Shown here: one piece after another, positions 18,905 to 27,704 of the stretch
Layout: each line of letters starts with the position of its first letter
Numbering within the stretch: position 1 is the first letter of the stretch
Assembly (NCBI GenBank): GCA_023228145.1
Contig: JALOBU010000012.1
Coordinates: 1 to 64,000 of the forward strand
DNA: 64,000 bases
Direction: 5' to 3'
Origin: Bacteroidales bacterium
GTDB lineage: Bacteria; Bacteroidota; Bacteroidia; Bacteroidales; CAIWKO01
Translations under genes and position numbers: made by a program
The notes under the pieces: model-generated
Seen by the model: only the letters and a program-made list of their open reading frames with translations
Database searches by the model: none
Told to the model about the DNA's origin: nothing

Positions 18905-19312
18905 ATGATCAAACAAGGTGATAAAGCCGCAATAGAAAAAATATTTTCACAAGAGGAGGTTATTGCTTATGCCAAATCCTCAAACGACAACAATCCTGTA
19001 CATTTTGACCCGGATTATGCAGAAAAAACTCCATTTGCAAAACCAATAGTGCATGGCATGTTGGCCGCCAGTTTATTTGGCGGACTTCTCGGCTCTGATT
19101 TACCTGGTAAAGGAACAATACATCTGGGACAAGAACTTAAATTTATCAAACCGGTCATGGTCGGTGAAAAAGTTTTGGCCACTATTGAAGTTACTCATAT
19201 ACGCGAGGATAAACCGGTATTTACATTTGACTGTATCCTGACCAAAGAAGACGGGTCTGTCGCTATTCAGGGTACTGCTGTAGTAATTTTCAGAGGAGAA
19301 GTTTTTAAATGA
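18905..19312 (+). CDS. MaoC/PhaJ-type (R)-specific enoyl-CoA hydratase
   Basis: 135 residues, one hot-dog domain, the size of PhaJ. Residues 26-34 read SNDNNPVHF, with Asp28 and His33 as the expected catalytic dyad (family pattern SxDxNPxH). HGMLAASLFGGLLGSDLPG and the strand GQELKFIKPVMVGEKV follow. The family adds water across trans-2-enoyl-CoA to give (R)-3-hydroxyacyl-CoA. In this setting it may supply a 3-hydroxyacyl group for a glycan. An alternative is an unrelated short-chain dehydration step. It begins the acyl-CoA chemistry part of the locus. Confidence 0.9.
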   Translation: MIKQGDKAAIEKIFSQEEVIAYAKSSNDNNPVHFDPDYAEKTPFAKPIVHGMLAASLFGGLLGSDLPGKGTIHLGQELKFIKPVMVGEKVLATIEVTHIREDKPVFTFDCILTKEDGSVAIQGTAVVIFRGEVFK

Positions 19313-19398
19313 AATTGTCACATACTGAAATGAGTTATTTATTGATTAATCCTGTTTGTTAAAACAAAAGAATAAAATAAATAATTAAAAAACCGATT

Positions 19399-20535
19399 AT
19401 GTTTTTGAACGAAGAACAAATAATGCTCCGACAATCCGTCAGGGAATTTGCCATTAGAGAAATTGATCCACTGGCGGATGAATTAGATAAAAAGGAAGAG
19501 TTTTCTTATGAATTGACCCGGAAAATGGGTGATCTGGGCTTGTTTGGCATGTTGGTACCTCGTGAATACGGAGGCTCCGATATGGGGTTTTTATCGCTAG
19601 TTGTTGCCGTTGAAGAATTGGCGCGGGTAGACAGCTCCCAGGCAGCCACGTTGGCAGCTCATGAAACACTCGGCGCCTATCCTTTAGTGAAGCATGGAAC
19701 AAAAGAACAAAAGAAAAAATATTTACCTTCATTATGCAACGGTAAGGGCTTATGGGCTTTCGGACTAACAGAACCTGAAGCCGGCTCCGATTCCAGAAAC
19801 ACCAAAACCATTGCAGAACTTAAAAACAATAAATGGATTGTTAACGGGAGTAAAATATTTATAACAAACGCAAGCACTGACATTACGAAGGGTATTACTC
19901 TGCAAACTGTAGTTAAAGAAAACGGAAAAAATAATTTTACCTGTTTTATTGTGGAGCCCGGAATTAACAATTATACGGTCACGCCAATGAAAAACAAACT
20001 GTGCTGGCGGGCATCCAATACTTCCGAACTTTTTTTTGATGATTGTGAAGTACAGGAAGAAAATATGCTTGGAAAAATCGGCGATGGTTCAAGAATTATG
20101 CTGGGAACTCTTGAGGTGGGGAAACTGACCATTGCGGCTATGGGGCTGGGATTGTCACAGGGCGCTTACGAAATGGCTCTTGAGTATGCGAAAAATCGCA
20201 AACAATTCGGCCAACCCATTGCAAATTTTCAGGCCATTTCTTTTAAACTGGCAGATATGGCCGTGAAGATCGAACTTGCCAGGAATACATTGTATAAGGC
20301 CTGCATTTTGGCTGATAAAAAACAACCTTTCAGTTATGAAGCAACCATATCCAAGCTTTATTGTTCTGAAATAGCCAGAGAAATTGCCGATGAAGCCGTG
20401 CAGATATTCGGAGGTTATGGTTTAATGAGAGACTATAAGATAGAGCGGTTCTACAGAGATCAGCGGCTTCTTCAGATCGGGGAAGGCACTTCTGAAATCC
20501 AAAGACTGATTATTTCCCGCAAGATTTTACAGTAG
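19399..20535 (+). CDS. Acyl-CoA dehydrogenase (FAD)
   Basis: 378 residues, normal length. Seen: the N-terminal helical domain, FGLTEPEAGSDSRNTKT (FAD/substrate strand), NGSKIFITNAS, KNRKQFGQPIANFQAIS (dimer-interface signature) and QIFGGYGLM. The catalytic base is Glu362 in QIGEGTSEIQ. It oxidises acyl-CoA to trans-2-enoyl-CoA with transfer of electrons to ETF. Together with the upstream MaoC it could convert acyl-CoA to (R)-3-hydroxyacyl-CoA. No ETF or thiolase gene is in the window, which argues against a general beta-oxidation operon. Confidence 0.93.
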   Translation: MFLNEEQIMLRQSVREFAIREIDPLADELDKKEEFSYELTRKMGDLGLFGMLVPREYGGSDMGFLSLVVAVEELARVDSSQAATLAAHETLGAYPLVKHGTKEQKKKYLPSLCNGKGLWAFGLTEPEAGSDSRNTKTIAELKNNKWIVNGSKIFITNASTDITKGITLQTVVKENGKNNFTCFIVEPGINNYTVTPMKNKLCWRASNTSELFFDDCEVQEENMLGKIGDGSRIMLGTLEVGKLTIAAMGLGLSQGAYEMALEYAKNRKQFGQPIANFQAISFKLADMAVKIELARNTLYKACILADKKQPFSYEATISKLYCSEIAREIADEAVQIFGGYGLMRDYKIERFYRDQRLLQIGEGTSEIQRLIISRKILQ

Positions 20536-20810
20536 AACCCGCAATTGATAAATGAAAAGATAATATTTTGTGTTTTTTTATTGCGGATTGCACTGTACTG
20601 TTTAGTGTTGTAATAACACAATATGGAATTTTTGTCATTCCTTAGGCTCATGGCATGTTTTATACTGTTACTTTTTTTTGTTCATGCAAATTTCCTGTAA
20701 ACTAATACATACTTATTTTAAAATCTGCAGGATTAGGAGATGTTTTTAAACTATCTTTACTGGGGATTTCATAATAAAAAAAGATTTTATTAAAAGCCAG
20801 ATCCGTATCA

Positions 20811-21791
20811 ATGAGTAACTATGCATTTGAAAAAATGAACCCGAACCAGTTTCATCTGCTCATCCCGCTGATGCAGAATTGTTTCGGAATGGACGTAGAT
20901 GTAAACTATTTTAAATGGAAATACTGTGATAATCCGGCCGGAGAACTCATTGCATGGGTTGCAAAAAACGAACATAATGAAATAGTAGGATTTGAAGGCT
21001 CCATCCCTGAAAGATATTATATAAATAACGAACTTAAAATTTTGTATCAGTCGGTAGATTCGATGACTCATTCGGAGCACAGAAAAAAGGGGATATTCAA
21101 GAAACTGTCTTTTGCCTGTTATGATGAAATGAAACAAAATAATAATTTTTTCATCCTCGGTTTCGGTGGTGTGGATTCAATATTACCACTTATTAAATTT
21201 GGATGGAAAACGATTTTTGATATTTATTATTATTTCAGAATTCCTGTTCAGGCCAGGCTAAAAATGTCCGGATATTCGAAAACGCAGGGTTTTGATATTC
21301 GCCGTGTGGAAAATCTTAATGAAATAATTCCGGTAAATGAAATTAATTATAAAAACTATCCGATCAGGAAGTCGTTTGATGAAACAATACTGAAGTGGAA
21401 ACTTTCAAATCCCCGTTACCGGTTCGAAATCACAGGAATATATAAGGATAGGGTCTTGATCGGGTATTTCATATATTATTTGCTGAACAACAAAATAATG
21501 TTGTATGATGCGGCTTTTTGCGAAAATAATCACAAAGCCGAAATAGTTCTTTTCTCATGGCTGGATTCACTTATGTTAAAAAACAAATATCAGGGAATTT
21601 TATCTATTTCGCAAAAAAACATCTATTATTCAAACCTGTTGGTGAGAAACGGGTTTCTCAGGAATGTATTACCTTTTGGCCCGTTGAAGGATAGTATTCC
21701 TTACATGATTATTACCAACTATAATGATCTGGAATTTTATTCAGATAGTCATAATTGGGCTGTTGTACCGTATGGCCACGACAGCTTCTGA
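20811..21791 (+). CDS. GNAT-fold acyltransferase-like protein
   Basis: 326 residues. The first half has the GNAT pattern: VDVNYFKWKYCDNPAG, IVGFEGSIPERYYI, VDSMTHSEHRKKGIFKKLSF (acyl-CoA site, RxxGIF) and GFGGVDSILPLIKFGWK. The second half begins about residue 180 (NYPIRKSFDETILKWKL) and repeats the fold. This is the same architecture as the protein at 13969, so they are paralogues by layout though diverged. It is placed between the acyl-CoA dehydrogenase and the acyl ligase, so acyl transfer to an amino sugar is the leading guess. Confidence 0.75.
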   Translation: MSNYAFEKMNPNQFHLLIPLMQNCFGMDVDVNYFKWKYCDNPAGELIAWVAKNEHNEIVGFEGSIPERYYINNELKILYQSVDSMTHSEHRKKGIFKKLSFACYDEMKQNNNFFILGFGGVDSILPLIKFGWKTIFDIYYYFRIPVQARLKMSGYSKTQGFDIRRVENLNEIIPVNEINYKNYPIRKSFDETILKWKLSNPRYRFEITGIYKDRVLIGYFIYYLLNNKIMLYDAAFCENNHKAEIVLFSWLDSLMLKNKYQGILSISQKNIYYSNLLVRNGFLRNVLPFGPLKDSIPYMIITNYNDLEFYSDSHNWAVVPYGHDSF

Positions 21792-21803
21792 TCTCAATAA
21801 GTT

Positions 21804-23027
21804 ATGAAAACAATAAATTTAAATAATTACAAAACGGAATTTTATAAAGACAAACTGAAAAATTGTAAAGAAATTTCGGAAGTACCTTTTACAACAAAGG
21901 CTGAACTGGTACAATCGCAAAAAGAAATCCCGCCGTTTGGTGGTTTTACAGATTATAAGAGAGAAATTTTTCAGATATACCGGACCAGTGGTACATCAGA
22001 CAATCCATTATTGCTGAGTTTTACAAAGAATGATGTGGACTTAATGACCGACATAGGAGCAGAGGTTTTCAGGCATTGTGGAATGGGCGATTGGGGTAAC
22101 GATGAAGTGGTGATCAATTGTCTTAATCTGTCCATGTGGGCCGGAGGCTTTTTTGACGCACAGGCCATAATGAAAACCGGGGTTCAGGTGGTTAATTTCG
22201 GAACCGGTAACACTATTGAATTACTGAAACTGATTTTTTTGTTCAATAAAAAATTCAAAGTTTCACTTCATTGTACACCATCGTACCTGCCAATAATTGA
22301 ACAAAAATTAATAGATGATTATAAAAAAACACTGCCTGCTTTAAAAATTCACGCCCTTTACCTGGGAGCGGAAGGAGGCGTTCAAAACATTTCATTTCGT
22401 AATAATCTTATTAATAAATGGGAATGTAAGGTCTACAACGCAAATTATGGGATGAGCGAAGTGTGTTCCATTATGGCATCAGCGACAGATGATAATGTTC
22501 TGAAGTTTTCTGTTACCTTACTGGAGAAATATTTTTTTGAGCTTCTGCTGGCAGATGGCAGCTTGCTTCCTTTTTCTGATAGTAAGCCGGGAGATACCGG
22601 CGATATTGTGGTGAGTTCGCTATTTAAGGAAAGTCAGCCATTGCTGAGATATCATACCAAAGAACGCATAAAAATAATTTCGATAGATAAAGAAGGTGTT
22701 TATTTTGAAGTCATCGGAAGAAGCGACGATATGATTGTTTATAAAGGGATAAATGTTTTTCCTGAACAATTCAGAACTTCTGTATGCAAATTCCCCGAAT
22801 TAACTGGTTTGTATAAATTAATAGTAGAGCGGAAAAATTTCCTGGTAACTAATATTTACCTCGTGTGTGAAGTGAAGAAAGGTATTAGTTTCGATGAAAA
22901 AATAATTAAACAAAAACTTACGCAATTAATTAAGGGCAATATCTCTATACGTCCTGAAATTAGATTTATTGAAGCTATAGAAAGAGAAGGTAATAAAGTG
23001 AGGATTGTTGAAATAAAAGACAATTAA
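21804..23027 (+). CDS. PaaK-like adenylate-forming acyl-CoA ligase
   Basis: 407 residues. ANL-superfamily motifs: RTSGTSDNP at about 60-68 (ATP phosphate loop), NYGMSE at 214-219, GRSDDMIVYKGINVFP at 305-320 (the phenylacetate-CoA ligase signature and hinge) and Lys398 near the C-terminus (GNKVRI) as the candidate catalytic lysine. The family activates a carboxylate with ATP and loads it on CoA or a carrier protein. No carrier protein gene lies nearby, so CoA is more likely. It starts 12 bases after the GNAT gene, suggesting coupling of activation and transfer. The acid substrate is unknown; the small, non-aromatic context makes phenylacetate unlikely. Confidence 0.88.
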   Translation: MKTINLNNYKTEFYKDKLKNCKEISEVPFTTKAELVQSQKEIPPFGGFTDYKREIFQIYRTSGTSDNPLLLSFTKNDVDLMTDIGAEVFRHCGMGDWGNDEVVINCLNLSMWAGGFFDAQAIMKTGVQVVNFGTGNTIELLKLIFLFNKKFKVSLHCTPSYLPIIEQKLIDDYKKTLPALKIHALYLGAEGGVQNISFRNNLINKWECKVYNANYGMSEVCSIMASATDDNVLKFSVTLLEKYFFELLLADGSLLPFSDSKPGDTGDIVVSSLFKESQPLLRYHTKERIKIISIDKEGVYFEVIGRSDDMIVYKGINVFPEQFRTSVCKFPELTGLYKLIVERKNFLVTNIYLVCEVKKGISFDEKIIKQKLTQLIKGNISIRPEIRFIEAIEREGNKVRIVEIKDN

Positions 23028-23068
23028 TAAATAAAATGATAATTTTGCATTTTAAAACCTAAATACAA

Positions 23069-24028
23069 ATGTACCAATTAAAACAATTTGAATTTCATGT
23101 TTCAGATATTAGTACACTATTGAACATGGATTTTACAGGACAGGACATTGTTGTGAATAAGGTCAGTCGGATTGGTCAGGAAATTGATCATTCAATAATT
23201 CTGTGTAATCCCGATCAAATGGACTATTTGAAAAAAATTAATACAGAATGTCTTGTATTTTGCTGTAAAAAAACAGTTGTTAATAAGAAAAACCTTTCGT
23301 ATATTATTTCCCCTGATCCAGAAATACTGTTTTTCAGATTTATCAACGATTTTCTTGTAAATGAAACTGATTATTGGTACGAAGGAATAATCTCGGTTAA
23401 TTCCACGAAATACCCTGACGTTGTTTTTGGATATAACGTAATAATTGGCAAAAATGTAGTAATTGCGCCGGGTACTAAAATTGGTAACAATTCTGTCATC
23501 GGCAACAATGTGGTAATCAGGTCGAATGTTGAAATAGGAAATAGTTGTATAATAAAGGATAATAGCGTGATAGGATCATCGGGTTTTGGTTTTATCAGAA
23601 CAGATGATGGCCTTATGCAAATACCTCAAATCGGTTTTATTAAAATTGGTAATGATGTAATTATTGGATCATGCTGTTCTATCGAAAAACCAACTATGGG
23701 ACATACTATTATTAATGATAATGTAAAGATTGATGACCTTGTTCAGGTTGGGCAGAATCAGGAAATTGGTAAAAATACTATAATTACTACTGGCTTTAAA
23801 GGAGAAACAGGAGCTAAAATCGGCTCTGATACTTTTATCGGAATGGGTGTAACAATTATTTCTGGTGAAATAGAAATCGGGAATCGATGTATAATAGGTG
23901 CTGGAACTGTTGTTTTAAAATCTGTACCCGACGGAAAAATTGTTTATAGCAAACAAATGAATGAAATAAAAGGTGATTCAGGAGAAAAAATAAAAGAAGT
24001 TTTTTATAATTTTAAAAAAACATGGTAA
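23069..24028 (+). CDS. LpxD-like hexapeptide acyltransferase lacking LpxD histidines
   Basis: 319 residues, with the two-part LpxD plan: an N-terminal alpha/beta domain (1-110) and a left-handed beta-helix (about 118-285) of hexapeptide repeats such as IIGKNVVIAPGTKIG. By alignment from memory, the LpxD catalytic histidine (E. coli His239 in the AHN motif) falls on Gln229 (VGQN at 227-230). The second histidine (His276) falls on Glu267 (SGEIEIG). The fold and position therefore suggest a sugar N-acyltransferase, but not lipid A synthesis. It may use the acyl group made by neighbouring enzymes. It could also be inactive or use another base. Confidence 0.82.
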   Translation: MYQLKQFEFHVSDISTLLNMDFTGQDIVVNKVSRIGQEIDHSIILCNPDQMDYLKKINTECLVFCCKKTVVNKKNLSYIISPDPEILFFRFINDFLVNETDYWYEGIISVNSTKYPDVVFGYNVIIGKNVVIAPGTKIGNNSVIGNNVVIRSNVEIGNSCIIKDNSVIGSSGFGFIRTDDGLMQIPQIGFIKIGNDVIIGSCCSIEKPTMGHTIINDNVKIDDLVQVGQNQEIGKNTIITTGFKGETGAKIGSDTFIGMGVTIISGEIEIGNRCIIGAGTVVLKSVPDGKIVYSKQMNEIKGDSGEKIKEVFYNFKKTW

Positions 24029-24038
24029 CATTATTATT

Positions 24039-25118
24039 ATGGCAGGATATTTAGAAAGTATTATAAGGAATCAGCATTGCAAGACAAATACGTATATTAA
24101 TGGTCTTCTAGAGAAAGCCAGAAATGAATATGGCGTGGATTCTTCCGAATTCAAAGGGATTTATAATCAATATTTTAAAATCCCAAGCAAGAAATCTGCA
24201 TTAAAGAATCGAAGGTATTATGAAGCTGAAGTGACGGGGAAAGATATTCCTAAGGGGTTAGAACGGCTTTACAGAAGGTCCGTTGCAATAGATCTTTTAT
24301 CTGCATGTGCATGTGAATGTGTTTATTGTGCCCGAGGTTATTTTAATAGATTTGCCCTATCAAATACTGAAATTCAAGAAGTTGCAAAGTATTGCGCAAA
24401 TGATAAGTTTTTGCAGGAAGTATTGATAACGGGTGGTGATCCAATGATAGCCCCTTCTAAATTAAAGTTGCTGATTACAGAACTTGCTTCCAAAGCACCC
24501 AATATTAAAATTATCAGAATAGGTACAAGGCTTCCAGTTCAGGATCCTGAAATGTTTGATCCTTCGTTGTTTACTTTTTTTGAATCGATGAAAAAAAGGT
24601 TCATTATTGAGGTTGCATTACAAGCAAATCATTATTTTGAATTTCAGGACAAGGCTAAGGAGGTAATTATTAAATTGCAGAAAGTTGGTTGCCGCATATA
24701 TTGTCAGATTGTTCTTTTAAAAGATGTAAATGATGATATGGCAACATTAATAAGGCTTTATGACGAAATAAGATATATGGGGTTATCACCGTATTATTTA
24801 TTTCATGCAATACCAATCATTGGCACAGAGGATTTCAGAACTTCTGTTCAAAAAGGACTTGACCTTATAAGACAACTTGAAAGCTGTGGTCATTTAAGTG
24901 GGCGAACAAAACCCGTTTTTGAGATTTTAACTGATGTTGGCAAAGTCACTTTATATCAGGGAAGTATTATTGGAAGGGACGGTAATTATCTTCTTATTAA
25001 AACGTTTTATAAATTATCTGAAAGACGGATTTGGAATCCATCATTCGAATTACCAACTTCAGCTACTCTGAATGATGATGATACAATCACTGTGAAATAT
25101 CTGGATGGCAAGGGCTAG
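24039..25118 (+). CDS. KamA-family radical SAM protein (aminomutase-like)
   Basis: 359 residues. The radical SAM cluster motif is C90-x3-C94-x2-C97, and Arg99 corresponds to the carboxylate-binding Arg of lysine 2,3-aminomutase. EVLITGGDPMIAP (127-139) is the GGE-like SAM motif, RIGTRLPVQDP (160-170) is typical of KamA, and Lys302 in DVGK lies where the PLP lysine is expected. The Gly-rich stretch before that lysine is shortened. The residues near 256-259 (HAIP), where the lysine-specific Asp of the mutase would fall, are not acidic. I infer a PLP/SAM-dependent 2,3-aminomutase or relative with a different substrate. It starts 10 bases after the acyltransferase gene. Confidence 0.85.
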   Translation: MAGYLESIIRNQHCKTNTYINGLLEKARNEYGVDSSEFKGIYNQYFKIPSKKSALKNRRYYEAEVTGKDIPKGLERLYRRSVAIDLLSACACECVYCARGYFNRFALSNTEIQEVAKYCANDKFLQEVLITGGDPMIAPSKLKLLITELASKAPNIKIIRIGTRLPVQDPEMFDPSLFTFFESMKKRFIIEVALQANHYFEFQDKAKEVIIKLQKVGCRIYCQIVLLKDVNDDMATLIRLYDEIRYMGLSPYYLFHAIPIIGTEDFRTSVQKGLDLIRQLESCGHLSGRTKPVFEILTDVGKVTLYQGSIIGRDGNYLLIKTFYKLSERRIWNPSFELPTSATLNDDDTITVKYLDGKG

Positions 25119-25230
25119 AATTTTTCTCGAGTAAAAATTATTGGTAAATCAATTGTGTGGCAAAAGTGGTTTTATTTTAAGGAATTGATTTTATAACTTA
25201 GTTAAAACGGATATTTAATTATATAACCCG

Positions 25231-26115
25231 ATGGAGTTTAAAACGCAGATATTATGTTTCCATCGTGTATCAGACGAGTTTTCACCAGCTTATCCACCCA
25301 TACCTGTAAAGGTTTTTGAGAAGATTTTGTCTTTCATTAATCGGAATTATGTCGTAATTCCTATTGAAGAGATTGATAAAAGAAATACTTCCGGAAAACC
25401 CCGGCTTATTATTACTTTCGATGACGCCTACTATGATTTTTACGAAAACGCCCTTCCTTTGCTGAATAAATACAAATTTCCGGCTTTGCAGCATGTGATA
25501 ACTCATTCTGCAGAAACAGGCGAAAGTTTCTGGACACAAAGGCTGAACAAGATGATCGAAGCCTGTTTTTTTGAAAAAAGAGAACTGGTGATCCCAGAAC
25601 TTCAAATAAGCCGGAAGCTGAATAATGCCAAAGAAGTTGAAAAAACAGCCCTTGAGGTTTACCTGTTGCTGCTTGACAAAATGGACAGAGAGGGTATCCT
25701 GAAAAAGATAGAAGAATCAATAAAAGATCATGTGGCTTATACCCGTATGATGGGATGGAAAGAACTGAATGAATGTACAAAATACGGCATCAGTATTGGC
25801 TCACACACACACAACCATGCCACCCTTTCAAAAATGAATGACGCGGAATTGAAATTCGAACTTGAACATTCGCGTAAATTGATCCTCGGCAATGTTCATT
25901 CTTCCGAATGCATGTCGCTGGCTTTTCCAAATGGAAAGTACAATGATGAAGTTATTACCGTCGCTACTAATGCTGGTTACCAATATTTTTTAAGTACTGA
26001 ACATGCTAAGTTTAGTGGCAAAAACCCACCTTTGGTGCTTCCAAGATATTGCATCTATAATAAAGAATGGTGGAAAAATTATTTAAAATTCACTCTTTAC
26101 CGGTATTACATTTAA
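25231..26115 (+). CDS. Polysaccharide deacetylase (NodB homology)
   Basis: 294 residues. Canonical CE4 motifs are present: ILCFHRVS at the start, LIITFDDAYYDFYENALPLL (motif 1, the catalytic base and metal Asp of TFDD) and SIGSHTHNHATLSKM (motif 2, HxxxH-type metal histidines). SLAFPNGKYNDEV (motif 3-like) and LPRYCIYN follow. There is no clear signal peptide. It is likely a sugar N-deacetylase acting in the cytosol or at the inner membrane. Its stop codon abuts the stop of the convergent membrane protein gene with no bases between. Confidence 0.88.
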   Translation: MEFKTQILCFHRVSDEFSPAYPPIPVKVFEKILSFINRNYVVIPIEEIDKRNTSGKPRLIITFDDAYYDFYENALPLLNKYKFPALQHVITHSAETGESFWTQRLNKMIEACFFEKRELVIPELQISRKLNNAKEVEKTALEVYLLLLDKMDREGILKKIEESIKDHVAYTRMMGWKELNECTKYGISIGSHTHNHATLSKMNDAELKFELEHSRKLILGNVHSSECMSLAFPNGKYNDEVITVATNAGYQYFLSTEHAKFSGKNPPLVLPRYCIYNKEWWKNYLKFTLYRYYI

Positions 26116-27507
26116 TCACAATTCGTCTTTGCGAGCAAGGTTTTTTTTAAGCTCGTTATATTTTGCCAGCATAATAAACATAGTGGCAATCAGAAAAGGC
26201 ATCGCCGGTATTTTATATCTCACCAGCGCTCCAAAATTTGTTGAAGCAATACCAACTCCAAAAAGAAAAAACAAGGCAAAAAGCATGGAAAAAATTAACA
26301 GAGGGTCGGAAAATATGAGCCTGAAAAAACCAATAATCTTAAGTTTTACAAGCAAATAAATGCTAAGCATAAGCAAACAAAAATTTTCCAATCCGGAAAT
26401 AATCATAACCGGGTTTCTGGCTTCCCATAAAAAAGGACGATACATTCCGGAAAAAACTGCTAATGGGGCTAATTTTGCTAATCCTGCCAAACTCCCGTCA
26501 AGCTGGCCGATATAATAATTATTAGAACCATATTGCTCTTCCCTCAACAAATCTTCTTGAATTATTTGTGCCTTTTTAGTGGCCTTATCAATGCTGCTGT
26601 AATCACCAAGCATTCCCTCCATTGAAGATAAACCCGCAGATATTATTATAAAACTTATTAATAACATCAGTGGCACAAAAAAAACTTTCGCTATTTTACT
26701 TTTAATTTTTTTAATACGATAATAAAAAACCCAAATGACGATACCGGGGAATAAAGCGACAAAAATATAGGGCTTAATGGTAAGAATTATTATCCCATTT
26801 AAAAGGCTTAAAAAAATATTTATGGGTATTTTTTCTTTTTTAATAAAAATCATAAACACATTATACACTATCCAGGCCGATGCGGCCAGAGTATATGTAT
26901 CTTTCATCATTCCCGAGCCCCAGAAAAGAACAGAAGGAACAAAAAGTATAGCTATTGCCATGTGTTTTGATACGTGAGGAAAGTGTTCGTTAAATAAAAG
27001 AAACAACTTCCAGATTCCAAGATAAGAGAATATTGCCAGCAGTATGGTTGCCGGCATAAAAGCTCTCCCTCCCAGGGTAGTAAAAAAACTTGAAATGGAA
27101 ATCACAAAGCGGGTATTGTTTCCCTTCCACAAATAATGAGGCGGCCAGGCGGTATCTGCATCAAAAAAATACCAGGATGTATTGTGATCAGCAATTCCAA
27201 AGAGAACAGAAAAAAAATGCCCGGGGTCTTTTAACATAAGCTTGGACACAGAAACACTGCCTTTAAAATAATCTATTGTATCGCCATAGCCGTAATATTC
27301 CGTAAAAATCAATAAAAAAATTAAGGCAAAAACTATTTTTGTAACCAATCCTGGAAGAAAATATTTATAAACAGGATTTTCTTTAACTTTTTTTTTCTGG
27401 TGTATATAGGCAGCAATAACAGCAATAAGAACCAAATAAGGAGTATATAAATAGTCAACAAGAGTAAAAGATTCCCAGTTAAATGTTTGTAAAAAAATAG
27501 ATAACAT
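26116..27507 (-). CDS. Polytopic membrane protein, candidate Wzy-type polymerase
   Basis: 463 residues with about ten hydrophobic segments and few charged loops. A long extracytoplasmic-type loop (about 300-350) contains GSNNYYIGQLDGS. Also seen are LFVPSVLFWGSGMMKDTYTL and, near the end, NFGALVRYKIPAMPFLI, patterns shared by uncharacterised membrane proteins in Bacteroidota glycan loci. It could be an O-antigen polymerase or a GT39/GT83-like lipid-sugar transferase; sequence alone does not decide. It runs on the minus strand, with its own -7 box 30 bases before the start. Confidence 0.7.
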   Translation of the reverse strand: MLSIFLQTFNWESFTLVDYLYTPYLVLIAVIAAYIHQKKKVKENPVYKYFLPGLVTKIVFALIFLLIFTEYYGYGDTIDYFKGSVSVSKLMLKDPGHFFSVLFGIADHNTSWYFFDADTAWPPHYLWKGNNTRFVISISSFFTTLGGRAFMPATILLAIFSYLGIWKLFLLFNEHFPHVSKHMAIAILFVPSVLFWGSGMMKDTYTLAASAWIVYNVFMIFIKKEKIPINIFLSLLNGIIILTIKPYIFVALFPGIVIWVFYYRIKKIKSKIAKVFFVPLMLLISFIIISAGLSSMEGMLGDYSSIDKATKKAQIIQEDLLREEQYGSNNYYIGQLDGSLAGLAKLAPLAVFSGMYRPFLWEARNPVMIISGLENFCLLMLSIYLLVKLKIIGFFRLIFSDPLLIFSMLFALFFLFGVGIASTNFGALVRYKIPAMPFLIATMFIMLAKYNELKKNLARKDEL

Positions 27508-27536
27508 TAGGTTGTAGCTAACTTATGAAAAGAAAG

Positions 27537-27544
27537 CAAAGGTA
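27537..27544 (-). promoter_or_regulatory. -7 box TACCTTTG for membrane protein gene
   Basis: On the minus strand TACCTTTG ends 30 bases before the start codon at 27507. The region 19 bp upstream reads TTC rather than TTG, so the -33 element is imperfect. Confidence 0.5.
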
Positions 27545-27704
27545 CAAAATATCAATAAAAACGAAGCTCAATATATTGATAACCCCCAAAAACATGTTGT
27601 CTTAAATAATTGGGTGATATTGTAATACCTTTTTGTATATTTTTGCATAATAACTTTATGTGTATTTAGAAACTGTTTTGATTTTAATAAAACAAAAGAA
27701 TAAA

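Noticed and set aside
23069..24028. Assignment as LpxD of lipid A synthesis
   Set aside because: Both LpxD histidines appear to be replaced, and the gene lies with glycan genes rather than lpxA/lpxC/fabZ.
24039..25118. Assignment as true lysine 2,3-aminomutase
   Set aside because: The lysine-specific acidic residues seem missing and the PLP loop is altered.
25119..25139. Weak hairpin after the KamA-like gene as terminator
   Set aside because: The stem is only A-T pairs with an imperfect centre; too weak to call.
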